64,000 bases of DNA from Erginobacter sp964587835. Its GTDB lineage: Bacteria > Auribacterota > Erginobacteria > Erginobacterales > Erginobacteraceae. Positions 43,871-52,225 of the stretch are shown one piece after another (position 1 is the stretch's first letter; each line of letters begins with the position of its first letter). The notes below the pieces were generated by a model that saw only the letters and a program-made list of their open reading frames with translations, ran no database searches and was not told the origin of the DNA. The translations under genes were made by a program, and so were the position numbers. The stretch covers positions 1 through 64,000 of the forward strand of contig CAZPMN010000007.1 of the NCBI GenBank assembly GCA_964587835.1, given 5' to 3'.

Positions 43871-44086
43871 CTTCTAAAGAAATTGATTTAACATATCCCC
43901 CGCCTCGGACCCTTTTTAGCCCCTGAGGAAGGCAGGAGAGGCAGGAAAAGGTAATCAAATCAACCCGCCAACCAGTTGGAGAGTACCCGGACTAGTTTAA
44001 TATTATAATATTCCCAGCCCCCCTGTAATAAACTCTCCTACCTTCCTGCATTCCTTAGCGGCTATCCCTTCTCCTGATTTCCTTAG
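43871..44086. repeat. 216-bp hairpin cassette, copy A
   Basis: This is one full unit of a direct repeat: CTTCTAAAGAAATT occurs at 43871 and again at 44087. Inside, a left arm (about 43917-43951) and a right arm (about 44033-44068) are imperfect inverted repeats built on TAGCCCCTGAGGAA / TTCCTTAGCGGCTA. The centre has AATATTATAATATT, itself a palindrome. With copies B and C it fills the gaps around the GxxExxY gene. No other gene is seen in 43858-44391. Confidence 0.8.
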
Positions 44087-44397
44087 CTTCTAAAGAAATT
44101 GGATTCTTATATCCCCCGCCTCGGACCCTTTTTAGCCCCTGAGGAAGGCAGGAGAGGCAGGAANNNNNNNNNNNNNNNNNNNNNNNNNNNNNNNNNNNNN
44201 NNNNNNNNNNNNNNNNNNNNNNNNNNNNNNNNNNNNNNNNNNNNNNNNNNNNNNNNNNNNNNNACCAGTTGGAGAGTACCCGGACTAGTTTAATATTATA
44301 ATATTCCCAGCCCCCCTGGAATAAACTCTCCTGCCTCTCCTGCTTTCCTCAGGGGCTATCCCCTCTCCTGTCTTCCTGCATTCCTTAGGGGCTATCC
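44087..44397. repeat. 216-bp hairpin cassette, copy B (broken by assembly gap)
   Basis: This unit repeats copy A from 44087. Its left arm (44133-44163) and right arm (44330-44360) are an almost perfect inverted repeat of ~30 nt, with one mismatch in the stretch compared. An extra CCTGCATTCCTTAGGGGCTATCCCTT unit (two blocks, ending 44397) extends into the 3' end of the GxxExxY gene and codes its last residues. Confidence 0.75.
44164..44263. other. Assembly gap (100 N) inside cassette B
   Basis: Exactly 100 N bases, a scaffolding placeholder. True length is unknown. The gap falls in the loop of the cassette B hairpin, as expected when repeats collapse during assembly. Confidence 0.99.
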
Positions 44398-44790
44398 CTT
44401 GTTCCTGCATTCCTGATCGAAGTGGGCATTGATAACCCTCTTAACTTCCAACCGTGGTTTGGCAAAATTGATGATCATGCCGTGTTTTTTATCCAACGCC
44501 TTTAGATAAGACCTCACTACGGCAAAATGTTCGTTTCTGATTTCTTTTATCGACTTCAGCTCCAGGACAATTAGGTCTTCAATGAATAAATCCAATCTAT
44601 GCTGACCGACTCGTTGCCCGGCGTAGTAAACTTCCACCGGTGTCTGTTGGGTGAAATTTATAGACCGTTTTCTCAATTCAATCGCCAGGGCATTCTCATA
44701 TATCGATTCCAGGAACCCAGGCCCTAAAATTTTATGAACCTGAATAGCCGCGGCAATTATTCTCCCGCTCAAATCCTCGTATTCAAGCAT
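44392..44790 (-). CDS. GxxExxY protein (PD-(D/E)XK-like)
   Basis: This 132-aa protein has the defining motif in 'LGPGFLESIYENALAIELRK' (G-x-x-E-x-x-Y), followed by a nuclease-like core 'HRLDLFIEDLIVLELKSIKE' (Asp...Glu-Leu-Lys). 'NFAKPRLEVKRVIN' is the usual C-terminal strand. It is AT-richer than neighbours, stands alone between hairpin cassettes B and C, and its stop lies in a repeat unit. An AGGGGGG site precedes the ATG. The family is widespread and often found beside repeats, with no proven function; a role in repeat mobility or maintenance is inference. It separates rfbF from the dehydratase gene and looks like an insertion. Confidence 0.92.
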   Translation of the reverse strand: MLEYEDLSGRIIAAAIQVHKILGPGFLESIYENALAIELRKRSINFTQQTPVEVYYAGQRVGQHRLDLFIEDLIVLELKSIKEIRNEHFAVVRSYLKALDKKHGMIINFAKPRLEVKRVINAHFDQECRNKG

Positions 44791-44835
44791 CCCCCCTCTC
44801 CGTCGGCCTTATAATTGAATCTGCACTCTTTGTTT

Positions 44836-44985
44836 CACCCCCAACCTCAGCCTCTTTTTGCCCCTTAGGAATGCAGGAAAGCAGGAAAGGGAAATCAAAT
44901 CACTCCGTCTATCATTTGCAGAGGATCCGGTCTTGCTCAATATTATAAAATTTCAGGAATTCCTTTTTAAAGCTCTCCTGCCTTC
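44836..44985. repeat. Hairpin cassette, copy C (diverged)
   Basis: A diverged copy of cassettes A and B: left arm TTGCCCCTTAGGAATGCAGGAAAGCAGG (about 44858-44886 in two blocks), then AATCAAATCA, a central CAATATTATAAAATTT in place of the AT palindrome, and a right arm CTCTCCTGCCTTCCTCAGCGGCTA that leads into the 36-bp array. It lies on the other side of the GxxExxY gene from copies A and B. Confidence 0.7.
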
Positions 44986-45385
44986 CTCAGCGGCTATTAC
45001 CTTTCCTACCTTCCTGCCTTCCTCAGAGGCTATTACCTTTCCTGCATTCCTGCCTTCCTAAGAGGCTATTCTCTTTCCTGCCCTTCCTGCTTTCCTCAGG
45101 GGCTATTACCTTTCCTACCTTCCTGCCTTCCTCAGAGGCTATTACCTTTCCTGCATTCCTGCCTTCCTAAGAGGCTATTCTCTTTCCTGCCCTTCCTGCT
45201 TTCCTCAGGGGCTATTCTCTTTCCTGCNNNNNNNNNNNNNNNNNNNNNNNNNNNNNNNNNNNNNNNNNNNNNNNNNNNNNNNNNNNNNNNNNNNNNNNNN
45301 NNNNNNNNNNNNNNNNNNNNNNNNNNNGGCTATTCTCTTTCCTGCCCTTCCTGCTTTCCTCAGGGGCTATTCTCTTTCCTGCTCT
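44968..45385. repeat. 36-bp tandem array derived from the cassette arm (broken by assembly gap)
   Basis: Units follow CCTGCCTTCCTCAGAGGCTA plus TTACCTTTCCTGCATT. Three slightly different units form a ~109-bp higher-order repeat that occurs twice (starts at about 45002 and 45111). The array resumes after the 100-N gap and runs into the last codons of rfbF. One strand is nearly pure purine in the AGGAAGGCAGGAA stretches. It has no variable spacers, so it is not a CRISPR array. The space between 44791 and 45366 holds only these repeats. Confidence 0.9.
45228..45327. other. Assembly gap (100 N) inside the 36-bp array
   Basis: Exactly 100 N bases, flanked on both sides by the same array unit. The real number of units is unknown. 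Confidence 0.99.
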
Positions 45386-46149
45386 TCCTTGACCCAGGGA
45401 GCCTTCCCCGAGTTCCAGAGCTGGTTGAGGTTCTCCATATCCCGATAGGTGTCCATACAGTGCCAGAATCCCTCGTGGCGGTAGATGGCCAGCTGGCCGT
45501 CCCGAGCCAGGTTCTCCAGCGGCTCCTTCTCCAGGGAACATCGGTCGGTAAGATAATCAAAAACATCCCGCTGGAAGACAAAGAACCCCCCGTTGATCAT
45601 CCCGGTTTTGACCTGAGGCTTCTCCCGAAACTCCTTGACCAGACCATCGGCCACCTCGAGTTCGCCGAACCGGGTCATCGGGTGAACGCCGGTCACCGTG
45701 GCCAACTTTCCCATCTTCCGGTGATGGGCCAGGAGAAGGTCGAGGTCGATATCCGCTACCCCGTCGCCGTAAGTGACGAGAAAGGTCTCTCCCTCGATAT
45801 AGGGCTCAGTCCGCTTGATCCTTCCCCCGGTCAGGGTCTCCAATCCGGTATTGGCCAGGGTGATCCGCCAGTCGGGATGAAGACGACTGTGGGGCGTGAT
45901 CGCCTTGTGAGAGGTCAAATCCAGGGTAAAATCGTTGGTGTAATAATCGAAGTTGAGGAAATAATCCTTGATCATCTCCCCCTTGTAGCCCAGGGGAAGA
46001 ATAAAACGGCGGAAACCGAAAGCTGAATAGATATTCATAATGTGGACCAGGATCGGGAGTTCCCCGATCCGGATCATCGGCTTCGGCCGGTATTCGGTCT
46101 CCTCCACCAAACGGGTTCCCCGACCGCCGCAGAGAATGACCACGCTCAT
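45367..46149 (-). CDS. rfbF: Glucose-1-phosphate cytidylyltransferase
   Basis: This 260-aa enzyme makes CDP-glucose from CTP and glucose-1-phosphate. The start 'MSVVILCGGRGTRLVEETEY' with 'RPKPMIRIGELPILVHIM' is the RfbF pattern. 'FLVTYGDGVADIDLDLLLAH' has the metal Asp, 'FREKPQVKTGMINGGFFVFQ' follows, and 'FWHCMDTYRDMENLNQLWNS' then 'GKAPW' is the family's C-terminus. The last residues (EEQERE) are coded by the repeat array. The ATG at 46149 overlaps the stop of the GT2 gene (ATGA) and matches the family start; an ATG at 46167 is possible. Together with the dehydratase-like gene at 42874 it implies CDP-6-deoxy-sugar synthesis. Confidence 0.93.
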   Translation of the reverse strand: MSVVILCGGRGTRLVEETEYRPKPMIRIGELPILVHIMNIYSAFGFRRFILPLGYKGEMIKDYFLNFDYYTNDFTLDLTSHKAITPHSRLHPDWRITLANTGLETLTGGRIKRTEPYIEGETFLVTYGDGVADIDLDLLLAHHRKMGKLATVTGVHPMTRFGELEVADGLVKEFREKPQVKTGMINGGFFVFQRDVFDYLTDRCSLEKEPLENLARDGQLAIYRHEGFWHCMDTYRDMENLNQLWNSGKAPWVKEEQERE

Positions 46150-46880
46150 TGCTGACTTTTCTTCCATCGGGCAAACTCTCCTCCCAGGGAGTACCTGGCA
46201 ATGTTCCTGATAAATTCAATGACGGTACCGATCCGGACCGACGAACGCCCGGCCGTGCGGCGGTGGAAGATCATCGGCACTTCCCGGATTCGCATCCCGA
46301 GAAAATCTGCCTTGAGTAGCAGTTCGGCGTCGATAAACCAGTCGCGGCTGGCCAGCTCGAGGCGGGGAAGCCATTCCCGCCGGAGGAGAACCGGCTTGGC
46401 GTTGACGTCGTAAATCCTGATCCCGAAGAGCAGGCAGAAGAACATCACGTAGATTTCAGAAAGGCGGGCCCGGATAAAGCCGTCCCGACGCGCCAGCCTT
46501 CTCACCTTGACCAGATCGCAACCGCCGCCGGCCGCCGCGGAAAAAATCCTCTCAACATCTTCGGGGGCAATCTGGGCGTCGCCGTCCATAAAACCAATCC
46601 ACTCTCCTTCTCCCGCCGCCAAACCATTGATTACCCCCCAGCCGTAACCGATATTTTCTGCCACTGTCACCGCTTGAATATCCGGATGACTAGAGACCAG
46701 ATCCCGGATCAAGCCGGGCGTGGAGTCGCGGGAACCATTGTCAACCAGGATCAACTGACAATCAAGCCCAGTCCGATCCAGCATTTCCTTGAGGGAGGTG
46801 ACCACCGGACACACATTCACCTCCTCATTATAAAAAATGAGAGCAAGAGAAAATCGATATTTCTGTTGTTTTCCAAGCAT
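46146..46880 (-). CDS. GT2-family glycosyltransferase
   Basis: This protein of about 244 aa has a GT-A fold: 'SLALIFYNEEVNVCPVVTSL', 'QLILVDNGSRDSTPGLI', 'IGFMDGDAQIAPEDVERIF' (DGD metal motif) and 'FGIRIYDVNAKPVLLRREWL'. It has no clear C-terminal TM pair, unlike the DPM1-like enzyme at 17235. The chosen ATG at 46880 lacks an SD; ATG 46922 is an alternative and the longest frame begins with TTG at 46931. It overlaps rfbF by 4 nt, so both probably serve one glycan. Sugar specificity is unknown. Confidence 0.85.
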   Translation of the reverse strand: MLGKQQKYRFSLALIFYNEEVNVCPVVTSLKEMLDRTGLDCQLILVDNGSRDSTPGLIRDLVSSHPDIQAVTVAENIGYGWGVINGLAAGEGEWIGFMDGDAQIAPEDVERIFSAAAGGGCDLVKVRRLARRDGFIRARLSEIYVMFFCLLFGIRIYDVNAKPVLLRREWLPRLELASRDWFIDAELLLKADFLGMRIREVPMIFHRRTAGRSSVRIGTVIEFIRNIARYSLGGEFARWKKSQQ

Positions 46881-47071
46881 TGTCAACGCAACGTCGGCAA
46901 TTATCCCGTCTCCGGTCGGCATCGGATCCAACAGCCGGGGATGGCTGCTAGTTCCATATTAAAGCAGAATCCGGGTCAGGTCTGGAGGATAAAATTTCCA
47001 AACTCCTCATAGCATCTCTTGAAACGTCCGCTGAAACCGGGAACGGCAGCGGGGTATTCCGGTAAAAACAC

Positions 47072-48811
47072 TTACCGGTCCGAGCGGCCCTGCAACTTCG
47101 GCTGATGGTTAGGGATAACCCGGATCCGGTCGATCATCACCCCCAGTCTCCGGTCGTCCGACAGTCCCAACTCCAATGGGCTCCAGACCGGGGCGATGAT
47201 GCCCAGGATAACTATCTTCGCTTCCTCGCCTGAGGGGGGCAGAATGAATTGGAAAGAATCCTTATTGCCCGGCACCGATTCAAGGGGCATTCCGTCTATC
47301 TCGGCCTTCAGGCTGTTGCCTTTGGGGCCCCAACCGACCAGATGAATTTCCAGCATTAATTCCCTTCCCGGCGGGGCCGCCAGAGGGATGCGTATCCGGG
47401 CGGTCTCCGAAGTCCAGCGGGCGGGGATCCGTCGTTCATAAAGCTCCGGATCGTGAAAGCCATCCACCAGGAAGAATCGGTCCTCGGGCAGGCCGATTGC
47501 TATCTCCACCCCACCGTCTTCTTCAACCATATCCAGGATTGCCGCCGGTCCTTCCAAAGGCGGCGGCCGGTGGTACCGAACCACCTCGCCGGTTTCGGTG
47601 AGAAGCTCCGTAATCCGGTCCGCCAGAACCCGGGCAACTATCTTGCTGCCCTTGGCCGAAAAGTGCGAGCGCCCATAGAGCCCTTCCCGATCAAGAACCA
47701 GGACCGGGGCGGGGTCGATCACTTCAATCTCCGCCGCCCGAAAACCGTCAAACAGTTTATAGTAGGCCGGGTCCTCACCCCGGGCCAAAAGCCTGAGATG
47801 GTCTCTTCGGGGAAGGTGAACCACCAGCGGGACAGCTCCGTCCCGCGCTGCCCTGGAGGCCCAGCTTTCTATCAAGGCAGCGGTTATTTCCTCTGGAGTA
47901 CCTCCGTTTTCCCTTATAATCTTGTAGGTTTTATGGTCTCTGACCGCTGTTCGTGAGAGGTTGTAGATGATCTGCCCGAACCGGCTTTTGGTCCAGAAAG
48001 GCGCGCGGTAGTTTTTAGGGTTGTACCAGAATTCGTATTTGGACAGGTGCCGGTCGGGGAAATTTTCCAGGTAACCCGCCACTTCGTCCGGTGGAACGAC
48101 CGGGGAATTTACCACCCGCAAATCCCCCGCCGCGTCGATGATGTGCCGGGGCTTGCTGAAGACCAACCAGGTCCGGGAACTGTAAAGCGACCGGAAAATA
48201 TTGACCGTCCGCTCCATATTTTCCCCCTGGAAGCCGATCACCACAATCCGGGGCTGAAATTCCCGGCCTTGGTGGAACCAGCGGAGGTAAGCCTGACTGA
48301 AGCCGTAGCCACCGACCCCGAAGTTGAGAACTTCAGCCCGGATGCCGGCCCGGTTCATATTCCGCTCCAATTCCGCCGCCCAGGTGTTATACCAGGGCTC
48401 TTCGTCACCGTGGGTAAATGAATCGCCGAAGAGGGCAATCCGGAGGGTATCGGGAGCGGGGCTGTCCGAATATTCTCGAGGGGCAGATCGGATTCCCCGG
48501 GAGTTGGAGTGATAGAGCCCGTTCTCGCTGTTCCGATTTTCTCCTACCGTCCAGCCTAAAAGCGGATGATCGATCACGTAAGCTTCATCCCGGCGGCTTT
48601 TAAAGACTTCGATTCGATGCTTGGTGGTATTGAGGGGAAACCGGTAGGGCAGAAGTCGCCGGTTTTTCAGGTAAACGTTCCCGTTCTCGTCGGTGGTGGT
48701 GAGCAGACGGCTGACGACTTCCGCCGCCACCAGGGTGACCGTCAGAATCAGAACTACTAGAATCAGGGTAAAGAGGGTTTTTTTCAAGGGGTGCCGGACG
48801 GAACAGATCAC
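47072..48811 (-). CDS. Membrane-anchored SGNH hydrolase-like protein with C-terminal beta domain
   Basis: This 579-aa protein has one N-terminal TM helix (LFTLILVVLILTVTLVAAEV). The SGNH-type domain has 'IALFGDSFTHGDEEPWYNTW' (Ser), a Gly/Asn element in 'VLNFGVGGYGFSQAYLRWF', and a late His in 'YGRSHFSAKGSKIVARVL'. These resemble extracytoplasmic O-acyl-transfer or esterase proteins of polysaccharide clusters (AlgX/SGNH-like). The C-terminal module ('GFHDPELYERRIPARWTSET', 'IPLAAPPGRELMLEIHLVG') is homologous to those of the GT-C proteins at 11400-17158. The GTG start overlaps the transporter stop (GTGA). It may add or remove O-acetyl groups on the surface glycan. Confidence 0.82.
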   Translation of the reverse strand: MICSVRHPLKKTLFTLILVVLILTVTLVAAEVVSRLLTTTDENGNVYLKNRRLLPYRFPLNTTKHRIEVFKSRRDEAYVIDHPLLGWTVGENRNSENGLYHSNSRGIRSAPREYSDSPAPDTLRIALFGDSFTHGDEEPWYNTWAAELERNMNRAGIRAEVLNFGVGGYGFSQAYLRWFHQGREFQPRIVVIGFQGENMERTVNIFRSLYSSRTWLVFSKPRHIIDAAGDLRVVNSPVVPPDEVAGYLENFPDRHLSKYEFWYNPKNYRAPFWTKSRFGQIIYNLSRTAVRDHKTYKIIRENGGTPEEITAALIESWASRAARDGAVPLVVHLPRRDHLRLLARGEDPAYYKLFDGFRAAEIEVIDPAPVLVLDREGLYGRSHFSAKGSKIVARVLADRITELLTETGEVVRYHRPPPLEGPAAILDMVEEDGGVEIAIGLPEDRFFLVDGFHDPELYERRIPARWTSETARIRIPLAAPPGRELMLEIHLVGWGPKGNSLKAEIDGMPLESVPGNKDSFQFILPPSGEEAKIVILGIIAPVWSPLELGLSDDRRLGVMIDRIRVIPNHQPKLQGRSDR

Positions 48812-50169
48812 ATGAAGATCCCGGCGATGGTACCGGTCATGAAGGCGGCCAGGGTACCGCCGATCATCGCCTTCAGCCCGATCCGGGCCAGGTCGTGACG
48901 CCGCCCGGGGGCGATCCCCCCGATCCCCCCGATCTGGATGGCGATCGAGGAGAAGTTGGCGAAGCCGCAGAGCGCGTAGGTGGCGATCACCACCGACCGC
49001 TCCTGGAGCGGGGCGCCGGACTCGAGCAGGTGGGCCAGGTTGGCGTAGGCGACGAACTCGTTGATCGCCGTCTTCTGGCCTAAAAGCTGGCCGATCGTCG
49101 TGCAGTCGGCCCAGGGGACGCCCATCACCCAGGCCAGGGGGGAGAAGACCCAGCCAAGCAAAATGTCGAGGCTGAGGTTGGTGGTAATCCCGAAGATCAG
49201 ATCAAGCAGGTAACCGAACTGCTCGATCACGAAGTTGGCCATGCTGATCAGAGCGATGAAGGCGATCAGCATCGCCCCCACGTTGAGGGCCAGGGTCAGG
49301 CCGGTGCCGGCGCCGGAGGCGGCGGCGTCAATCACGTTGACATTGGTCTTGGGCAGCTTGACCTTCACCCCGCCCCGGGTCTTCGGCTCCTCAGTCTCCG
49401 GGTACATCAGCTTGGCCATAACGATCCCGGCCGGGGCCGACATGATGCTGGCCGAGATCAGGTGCCCGGCGATGTCCGGAAAGTAGTCCTTGAGCATCCC
49501 CACGTAGGCCGCCATCACCCCTCCGGCTACGGTGGCGAACCCCCCCACCATCACCACCATCAGCTCGGAGACCGTCATATCGTTGACGTAGGGACGAACC
49601 ACCAGGGGGGCCTCGGTCTGGCCGACGAAGATGTTGGCCGAGGCGGAGAGGGTCTCCGCCCCGCTGGTCCCCAGGGTCTTTTCCATAATCCGGGCGAAGA
49701 AGGCGACCACCCGCTGCATCACCCCCAGATAGTAGAGCACCCCCATCAGGGAGGAGAAGAAGATGATGGTCGGCAGGACGTTGAAGGCGAAGTAGGCCCC
49801 GGTCTGGGCCACCGTCCCCGCCAGTACCTCCAGCCTCCCTCCCGGCCCGGTCGGCGTCATCACCGGAACCTCGTTGGTGACCAGGTTGCCGAAGACGAAC
49901 CGCGAGCCGTCCTCGGCGAAACTCAGCAGTTTGATCACGGCATCGTTCATCGCCGCGAAGAAGGCCTCCCCGGGCGCCGTCTTGACGGAGAAGGCGGACT
50001 TGATCGCCCGGTTGAGCGGGCTGTTGGGGAGGATGATGAGGGCAAAGAAGACCTGGAGAAGGATCCCCAAAACCAGGATCCGGAAGCTGATCCGTCTTTT
50101 GTTGTTGGAGAGGAGAAAGGCGATCAGGACCAGGACCAGCATCCCGATCAAGCTGACCAGTCGGTACAT
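48808..50169 (-). CDS. Concentrative nucleoside transporter (CNT/NupC family)
   Basis: This 453-aa inner-membrane symporter has about 10 hydrophobic segments. The CNT signatures are visible: 'SANIFVGQTEAPLVVRPYV' near residue 180, 'GGVMAAYVGMLKDYFPDIAG', 'ASIMSAPAGIVMAKLMYPET', and C-terminal 'YALCGFANFSSIAIQIGGIG', which matches substrate- and cation-binding regions. It imports nucleosides with Na+ or H+. An AGGGGGG site lies just before the ATG. It is translationally coupled to the SGNH gene through GTGA, an odd partner that may reflect operon packing only. Family assignment is firm. Confidence 0.95.
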   Translation of the reverse strand: MYRLVSLIGMLVLVLIAFLLSNNKRRISFRILVLGILLQVFFALIILPNSPLNRAIKSAFSVKTAPGEAFFAAMNDAVIKLLSFAEDGSRFVFGNLVTNEVPVMTPTGPGGRLEVLAGTVAQTGAYFAFNVLPTIIFFSSLMGVLYYLGVMQRVVAFFARIMEKTLGTSGAETLSASANIFVGQTEAPLVVRPYVNDMTVSELMVVMVGGFATVAGGVMAAYVGMLKDYFPDIAGHLISASIMSAPAGIVMAKLMYPETEEPKTRGGVKVKLPKTNVNVIDAAASGAGTGLTLALNVGAMLIAFIALISMANFVIEQFGYLLDLIFGITTNLSLDILLGWVFSPLAWVMGVPWADCTTIGQLLGQKTAINEFVAYANLAHLLESGAPLQERSVVIATYALCGFANFSSIAIQIGGIGGIAPGRRHDLARIGLKAMIGGTLAAFMTGTIAGIFM

Positions 50170-50223
50170 GACACCCCCCTTAATTTATCCGGCCCGGGCG
50201 GCGAGCGGGCCGGGTAAGAAAAC

Positions 50224-51015
50224 TCAACTGTCGGAAGAGACCACCCGACCGTGCCGGCTGATTCCGCGACGGGAACTCCGGATGAAGTCAACGATCGCCT
50301 GCCCCCCCCGACCGAGGTTCTCCCCCTCGATCGCCTCCACCGCCTGGCTGACATTGAGCCCGGAACGGTAGAGCAGCTGGAAGGCCCTCTTCACCATCGC
50401 TCGTTCCTCGGGAGAGAAGCCGGCCCGGCGCAGCCCGACCACGTTCAGCCCCACCACCAACCCCCGCTCCACCAGCATCATATAGGGGGGGACCCCCTTG
50501 GTTACCTTGGCCGCCCCCCCGATCATCGTCAGGGCCCCGATGTCCACGAACTGATGGACCACGGCGTTGCCGGAGATGAACGACTTGTCGGCGACATGGA
50601 CGTGACCGGCCAGGAGCGCGCCGTTGGCGATGATCACCTCGTTGCCGATCGCGCAGTCGTGGCCGAGGTGGCAGTACCCCATCAGGAAGTTGTTATCCCC
50701 CACCACCGTAACCCCTCCCTCCTTGGAACCCCGGTGGACGGAGCAACCTTCCCGGAAGATGTTCCCCTTCCCGATCTTAAGAAATGTCTCCGCCCCGTGG
50801 TAAGAGAGATCCTGGGGGGCGTGCCCGAGGACGACAAAGGGATGGATAACGTTGTCCGGCCCGATCTCGGTGTTGGAAGTGATGAAGGCGTGGGACATCA
50901 CCCTGGTCCCGGCGGCGATCTTCACCTTCCCCTCGATGATCGAGTAAGGACCGATCTCCACCCCGGAATCGATCTCGGCGGCGGGGTCAACGATCGCGGT
51001 TTTGTGAATGCTCAT
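50224..51015 (-). CDS. lpxA: UDP-N-acetylglucosamine acyltransferase (lipid A synthesis, first step)
   Basis: This 263-aa cytoplasmic enzyme transfers a 3-hydroxyacyl chain from ACP to UDP-GlcNAc. The N-terminal hexapeptide beta-helix starts 'IHKTAIVDPAAEIDSGVEIG', with 'VLGHAPQDLSYHGAETFLKI' and 'FREGCSVHRGSKEGG'. The catalytic His lies in 'NNFLMGYCHLGHDCAIGNEV', and 'SGNAVVHQFVDIGALTMIGG' follows. The C-terminal helical domain reads 'GLRRAGFSPEERAMVKRAFQ'. Length is normal. The ATG at 51015 has GGAG 11 nt upstream and matches the family start. Its presence argues for lipid A and an outer membrane. No lpxD, fabZ or lpxB is seen nearby. Confidence 0.96.
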   Translation of the reverse strand: MSIHKTAIVDPAAEIDSGVEIGPYSIIEGKVKIAAGTRVMSHAFITSNTEIGPDNVIHPFVVLGHAPQDLSYHGAETFLKIGKGNIFREGCSVHRGSKEGGVTVVGDNNFLMGYCHLGHDCAIGNEVIIANGALLAGHVHVADKSFISGNAVVHQFVDIGALTMIGGAAKVTKGVPPYMMLVERGLVVGLNVVGLRRAGFSPEERAMVKRAFQLLYRSGLNVSQAVEAIEGENLGRGGQAIVDFIRSSRRGISRHGRVVSSDS

Positions 51016-51176
51016 CTTCGGATCATCTCCCTTAACCCGGCCCGGTCGGCCGATCAATCCCCAATCGGACCAATCTTACCAAAACGCCTGCCTCTACCCA
51101 AGGTCGATTACTCATCGCCGGGACTCATCAAGTCTCCAGCATCTGCCGGCGGACCCGGCGGCGAGGGATCGGTAGT

Positions 51177-52208
51177 TCAGGCGGACTGGTTCCCCCCACC
51201 CGTCTTGGAGATATTGAAGCTGATGTCCACCGCCACCGCCTCCCAATCGCCCCGGGAGTCGGTGATCTTGAGCAGACGGCCTTCCAGGCTCACGTGGTCT
51301 CCCGACCAGTATTCTCCCCGGATCGATCCGTCGTAGCAGATCGTCTTCAGCCCGGACCGCGGTTGACCGTTGAGGACCACATCCTCCAGCTGGAGAATAA
51401 TCGGCAGGTAGGCGTTATGGGTGTCATCGGAGATGGTCCCGGTCACCTTGACTTTTGGCTCGAGCACTGAAACATCCGCCTCGGCCAGGGGTACGTCCTC
51501 CCAGTTTCGATAGACGAAAAACGGGCAGAGGAGAAATCCCCGGTGCATAATTCGGATCGGCCAGTAGCGGCCGAATTCGAAGACCCGGCGTTCGGGTTCG
51601 GAGGAGAGCTGATGCAGCTTGTTCCGGATCCTCTGGTTCTGCTCCATATCCCCGGTGAAGATGACGTCGAAGTCCATATCCGCTTCTTCGATCTTGCCGT
51701 AGGCCAGCGACCCGGTAACCCCCATCCTCTCGAGCGGGATGTCCATGAACTCGGCGGTCTGGTCGGACCAGACCTTCACCGTCTCCGGATACATCTCCCG
51801 GCAGATGGCGAGAGAGTGAGCGGGATCGAAATAGCCGATAAAATCATCGAGGGGGAATTCCAGGGTGTAATCGGCCACCAGGGGGCGGGGTTGGTCGGGG
51901 TCGAGGTTGGGATCGACCTCGTACTGCTTGACGATCTGGACGTCGTTCATGATCGCCACGTGCTCGCCGTCGATCCAGACCTTGTGCATCGCCTGATAGG
52001 GGCGGCCCCAGATGGCGGAGTCGCCCTCGGCCAACGGATAGTAGATGATCTTCCCGATGAAGCTACCCGGGGTGGGGTGATAGTACCCGTGGGAGAAGAC
52101 GAAGCATCCGTCCTTGCGGAGAAAATACAGGGAGTCCTTGATCCGGCCTTCCAGCTCGGAGATCGGGGTGAGGAACTTTTCCATCATCTGATCGAATTTA
52201 TCCGTCAT
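51177..52208 (-). CDS. Nucleotidyltransferase-superfamily protein, paralog 3 of a tandem trio (COG2413-like)
   Basis: This 343-aa protein has an N-terminal region ('SLYFLRKDGCFVFSHGYYHP', 'KIIYYPLAEGDSAIWGRPYQ') and a pol-beta-type nucleotidyltransferase motif 'GVTGSLAYGKIEEADMDFDVIF' (positions ~171-192), which keeps Gly-Ser and Asp-x-Asp. The C-terminal part 'CYDGSIRGEYWSGDHVSLEG' followed by 'RLLKI' looks like an OB-fold. GAGG lies 7 nt before the ATG at 52208. It is the last gene of an operon with two paralogs and the most divergent in the middle region. The combination recalls predicted archaeal nucleotidyltransferases of COG2413 by memory of family; substrate and role are unknown. Confidence 0.75.
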   Translation of the reverse strand: MTDKFDQMMEKFLTPISELEGRIKDSLYFLRKDGCFVFSHGYYHPTPGSFIGKIIYYPLAEGDSAIWGRPYQAMHKVWIDGEHVAIMNDVQIVKQYEVDPNLDPDQPRPLVADYTLEFPLDDFIGYFDPAHSLAICREMYPETVKVWSDQTAEFMDIPLERMGVTGSLAYGKIEEADMDFDVIFTGDMEQNQRIRNKLHQLSSEPERRVFEFGRYWPIRIMHRGFLLCPFFVYRNWEDVPLAEADVSVLEPKVKVTGTISDDTHNAYLPIILQLEDVVLNGQPRSGLKTICYDGSIRGEYWSGDHVSLEGRLLKITDSRGDWEAVAVDISFNISKTGGGNQSA

Positions 52209-52225
52209 CTTCGCACCTCTTGAAA

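Noticed and set aside
44968..45385. Possible CRISPR array (36-bp units)
   Set aside because: Units abut directly with no spacers and are derived from a hairpin arm.
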